Shown: in pieces, positions 61,539 through 64,000 of the stretch
Layout of the letters: each line of letters opens with the position of its first letter
Numbering within the stretch: the stretch's first letter is position 1
Assembly (NCBI RefSeq): GCF_040448685.1
Contig: NZ_CP159290.1
Location: forward strand, 3,472,001 to 3,536,000
Length of the DNA stretch: 64,000 nucleotides
Reading direction: 5' to 3'
From: Cellulosimicrobium sp. ES-005
GTDB lineage: Bacteria; Actinomycetota; Actinomycetes; Actinomycetales; Cellulomonadaceae
Program-made: the position numbers and the translations under genes
Notes under the pieces: generated by a model
What the model saw: the letters and a program-made list of their open reading frames with translations, nothing else
Told to the model about the DNA's origin: nothing
Databases searched by the model: none

Positions 61539-64000
61539 TCAGCCGCAGTCGACGGCGGGCACGTCGACCGACACCTGCGCGTCCACGGGCTCTCCGCCGA
61601 GCTCGCCGTGCGCGGTGACCACCGCGGTCGTCGCCTCGACGGCCCGCGCCCGCGTCGCGAAAGACTGGTAGCCGGACGCGCCGGGCACGACGTCGGCGAC
61701 CGTGCGCTCGCCGAACGCGGTCGCCAGGCCGAGCGTGAGCCCGACCGGGACGTCCTCGCCGTTGAGCGCGCGCAGGGCCACGTAGGCCTTGCCGGCCAGG
61801 CACCGCGCCTGCGCCTCGACGCGCACGTCGGCGGCGGTGCCGACGACGCCGCCGGACGACCCGACGACGACGCCACGGTCGGGGACGAGCCGCACGTGGT
61901 CGACGTTCACGTTGCCCGTGTCGCCGCGGTCGTAGCGCAGGCCGACGCGCGTCGTCCCCTCGCCCACGGTCACGCGCACCGGCTCCGTGAAGCCCCAGCG
62001 ACGCCACCGTTCGGCGTCCTGCCCGAGGTTCGGGAACGGGACGGGGCCGGACGAGACGCCGTCGACCGTGAGCGAGAGCTGGCGGTCGAGGGGGGCGACG
62101 ACCATGCCGTTGGCGTAGCGGAAGCTCACCTCGTAGGTGGTCCCCGGCGCGACGCCCGCGACGTCCACGGCGAAGGCCGCCCCCTCGCGGCTGAGGGTGC
62201 GGACGAAGCCCGTGCCCGTGTAGCCGGGGTGCTCGGTCGTCGTGATCGCGCCCCCGCTCAGCGTCCCGGCCTCGGCCTCGAGCACGAGCTCCTCGCGCTG
62301 GGCCGCGACGAGAACGCCCAGGGCCTCGGCCGCGGGACCGGCGGGCAGGGCGGCGAGCGCGGCGGCCGCCCGGTCGAGGGCCCTGCCCACGGCGGCGTCG
62401 TCGTCGCGCGTCGCGGCACGGACCGCGGCGGCCAGCGGTGCCCTCGCGGCGGCGGCGTCGCCCGCGGTGAGCTCTCCCGCCTCCTCGGCCGCGTGCAGGT
62501 CGGCGAGCACGCGCGGCAGCCCGACCCGCTCGCCGAGCCACGGCGCCACCGCGGTGTCGAGCGTCGCGAGCGCGCCTCCCCCGACCTGCTCGGACGAGCG
62601 CGTGAGCAGGACCGTCCGCACGCTCTGCGCGGCGACCTGGGCGGCGCCCAGGTCGGCGTCGGCCGCCGCCGCGACGAGCGCACCGACCCGCGTCGTCAGC
62701 AGCGCCGCCGTCGCGGGGTCGAGGTCGCCGTCCGTGCGAGCGGCGGCCACCAGGGCCTCCAGGGCGGCGCCGTCCGGGTACGGCAGGAGCGCCGCCCGGG
62801 CGGGCTCGCCCAGCGCGCCGTCCGCCCCGGCGACGGCGAGCTCGTTGTGCTCCGTGTAGGACACGTCGGCCGCGTCGAGGGTGAACGCGAGCTCGCGCGT
62901 CTGTCCGCCGCCGACCCGCGCGGTCGTGCCCGCGACCGTCTCGCCGTCGAGGACCAGGTGCGCCTCCGTGACCGTGGTGCCCGCGTTCGCGACCTGGGCC
63001 GTGACGTGGACCGACCCGGTCGCCGGGTCGAACGTCGCGGTCGGCGTCCCCACGAGGTCCAGACGGGCGCGCTCGTACGGCGTGAGCTCCGCGAGGTCCT
63101 CCGCGGTGGCGGGCCGGAGCCGGACCGCCTGCCCGCCCGCCCCGACGAGCGACGCGCTGAGGACGTCGTCGGAGGTCACGAGGGACCGCGTGACCTCGAC
63201 CGCCGTGGGGTTGCCCTTCCAGCTCGCGTCCTGGGCGTCGGCCCAGACCTCCGCGACGTACGTGACGCCGTCGTCGAGCATGTCCAGCGGGACGTCGAGC
63301 GTGCGGTCGACCTCGTCGGTCACGACGCCCACGTACCAGGTGTCGCCGCTGCGGCGGGCGGTCGTCACGTGGTCGCCGATCTGCGCGTCCACGCGCGACT
63401 CGTCCCACGTCGCCGGCATCCCGCGCAGGTACTCGAACGCCTCGGGGTGCTTCGCGTAGTTCTCGGGCGTGTCCGCGAGCATCTGGAGCGGGCTGTAGAA
63501 GGTCGTGTAGAGCGCGAGCTGGGTGGTGGTGGTCGTCTGCACCCGCGTGTTGAGCTTCGCCGGGTCCCACAGCACGTCGAGCACGCCCGGCGTGTAGTCG
63601 GCCGGGCCGCCGATCCAGCGCGTGAACGGCAGGATGGTCGCCTGCTCCGGCGGGTTGCCGTTCGCGCCCATGTAGTTCTGCTGCTCCATGCCCGCGACGC
63701 CCTCGCCCGTCATCATGTTGGGCCAGGTGCGGTCCTTGCCCGTGGGCTTGATCGCCTCGTGCGCGTTGACGGAGATGCCGTGCCGCGCCGCCGCCTCGAC
63801 GACGCGCTGGTAGTGCTTCACCGCCTCCTGGTCGTAGTGGCTGCGGTTGACGCCGCCGAGCTGGAAGCGGGTCGCGTAGCCGGTCTTGATCGCGTGGATC
63901 CCCCACTCCTCGTACTGGGAGAAGATGCGCTCGAGGTTCTGGTCGTAGTAGTCGACGTAGCCGCGCGTCTCGTTGTGCGCGACGAACCCGACGCCCTTCT
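61539..64000 (-). CDS. GH97 glycoside hydrolase (SusB-like alpha-glucosidase), 5' truncated by window edge
   Basis: At least 820 residues; the N-terminus lies beyond the window. The catalytic part contains ISVNAHEAIKPTGKDRTWPN and TILPFTRWIGGPADYTPG, near identical in pattern to SusB. The base-like Glu in NAHE and Gly in the IKTGYA segment, where retaining GH97 enzymes carry Asp, point to an inverting alpha-glucosidase. After the GH97 domain come a helical Ala-rich segment, a CBM6/35-like domain (LVLEAEAGTLSGGAITTTEHPGYTGTGF; DRGDTGNVNVDHVRL), and a C-terminal module (RCLAGKAYVALRAL to VDCG) shared with the discoidin protein downstream. Secreted, presumably, but the signal is not visible. Confidence 0.9.
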   Translation of the reverse strand, partial: KGVGFVAHNETRGYVDYYDQNLERIFSQYEEWGIHAIKTGYATRFQLGGVNRSHYDQEAVKHYQRVVEAAARHGISVNAHEAIKPTGKDRTWPNMMTGEGVAGMEQQNYMGANGNPPEQATILPFTRWIGGPADYTPGVLDVLWDPAKLNTRVQTTTTTQLALYTTFYSPLQMLADTPENYAKHPEAFEYLRGMPATWDESRVDAQIGDHVTTARRSGDTWYVGVVTDEVDRTLDVPLDMLDDGVTYVAEVWADAQDASWKGNPTAVEVTRSLVTSDDVLSASLVGAGGQAVRLRPATAEDLAELTPYERARLDLVGTPTATFDPATGSVHVTAQVANAGTTVTEAHLVLDGETVAGTTARVGGGQTRELAFTLDAADVSYTEHNELAVAGADGALGEPARAALLPYPDGAALEALVAAARTDGDLDPATAALLTTRVGALVAAAADADLGAAQVAAQSVRTVLLTRSSEQVGGGALATLDTAVAPWLGERVGLPRVLADLHAAEEAGELTAGDAAAARAPLAAAVRAATRDDDAAVGRALDRAAAALAALPAGPAAEALGVLVAAQREELVLEAEAGTLSGGAITTTEHPGYTGTGFVRTLSREGAAFAVDVAGVAPGTTYEVSFRYANGMVVAPLDRQLSLTVDGVSSGPVPFPNLGQDAERWRRWGFTEPVRVTVGEGTTRVGLRYDRGDTGNVNVDHVRLVPDRGVVVGSSGGVVGTAADVRVEAQARCLAGKAYVALRALNGEDVPVGLTLGLATAFGERTVADVVPGASGYQSFATRARAVEATTAVVTAHGELGGEPVDAQVSVDVPAVDCG

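Overview
The window is very GC-rich with dense, mostly short-spaced genes. It encodes a bacterial proteasome activator ending in GQYL, an actinobacterial conservon (sensor kinase, roadblock, DUF742, GTPase), a DtxR/IdeR-type iron box, and many genes that appear to start without a ribosome binding site. This points to an actinobacterium. The secreted multi-domain glycosidases and an LPATG surface protein suggest a Micrococcales member of the Cellulomonas/Cellulosimicrobium/Promicromonospora type; that lineage call is inference. No phage, transposase, integrase, CRISPR array or plasmid gene was seen. The window looks like ordinary chromosome with some accessory cargo.

Layout. 0-4.4 kb: end of a molybdopterin oxidoreductase, a heme oxygenase and an MFS exporter around a predicted iron-repressor box, and a TetR regulator. 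4.4-10 kb: DinB-like protein, a hypothetical protein, a gene-free 640 bp stretch with DnaA-box-like sites and a possible structured RNA, pirin, a DUF5926 protein and a glycosyltransferase. 10-16 kb: a bile-salt-hydrolase-type enzyme and a 1,569-residue membrane protein built from two tandem copies of one unit. 15.8-21.7 kb: FBP zinc-finger protein and TetR behind palindromic operators, lipid kinase, serS, HAD phosphatase, GNAT enzyme and methionine aminopeptidase, with 21-bp repeat arrays around the GNAT gene. 21.9-26.7 kb: a LacI regulator and an alpha-glucoside-type ABC importer sharing a matched operator. 26.8-29.5 kb: EamA exporter, proteasome activator, quinone reductase. 29.7-35.5 kb: conservon with unusually Ala/Pro-rich extensions. 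35.6-44.7 kb: tRNA-Ser(UGA), a repeat-built LPATG protein, ThrE-type exporter, tRNA-Ser(GCU), an FtsX-type ABC pair and tRNA-Arg(ACG). 44.8-48 kb: TetR, alpha/beta hydrolase, GyrI-like protein, orphan NrdG. 48.3-57 kb: a five-gene MacAB-like efflux operon convergent with a two-component system. 57.2-64 kb: two large secreted carbohydrate-active proteins, a discoidin-rich toroid protein and a GH97 enzyme cut by the window edge, which share the same C-terminal domain.

How the genes work together. Three themes stand out. First, alpha-glucoside use: a LacI-controlled importer without its own ATPase and a SusB-like GH97 alpha-glucosidase. Second, envelope and efflux functions: the MacAB-like operon, the duplicated membrane protein and the LPATG protein. 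Third, iron and heme handling: heme oxygenase next to an exporter, with an iron-repressor box between them.

Most unusual points: (1) about fourteen genes carry a -10-like TANNNT hexamer 6-7 bp before the start codon, implying leaderless mRNAs; (2) a dispersed palindromic 21-bp repeat occurs at four loci and supplies gene stop codons and possibly a start region; (3) a tandemly duplicated membrane protein of unknown function; (4) a shared C-terminal module on two secreted enzymes; (5) matching GGFP-rich tails on the three extracytoplasmic proteins of one efflux operon.
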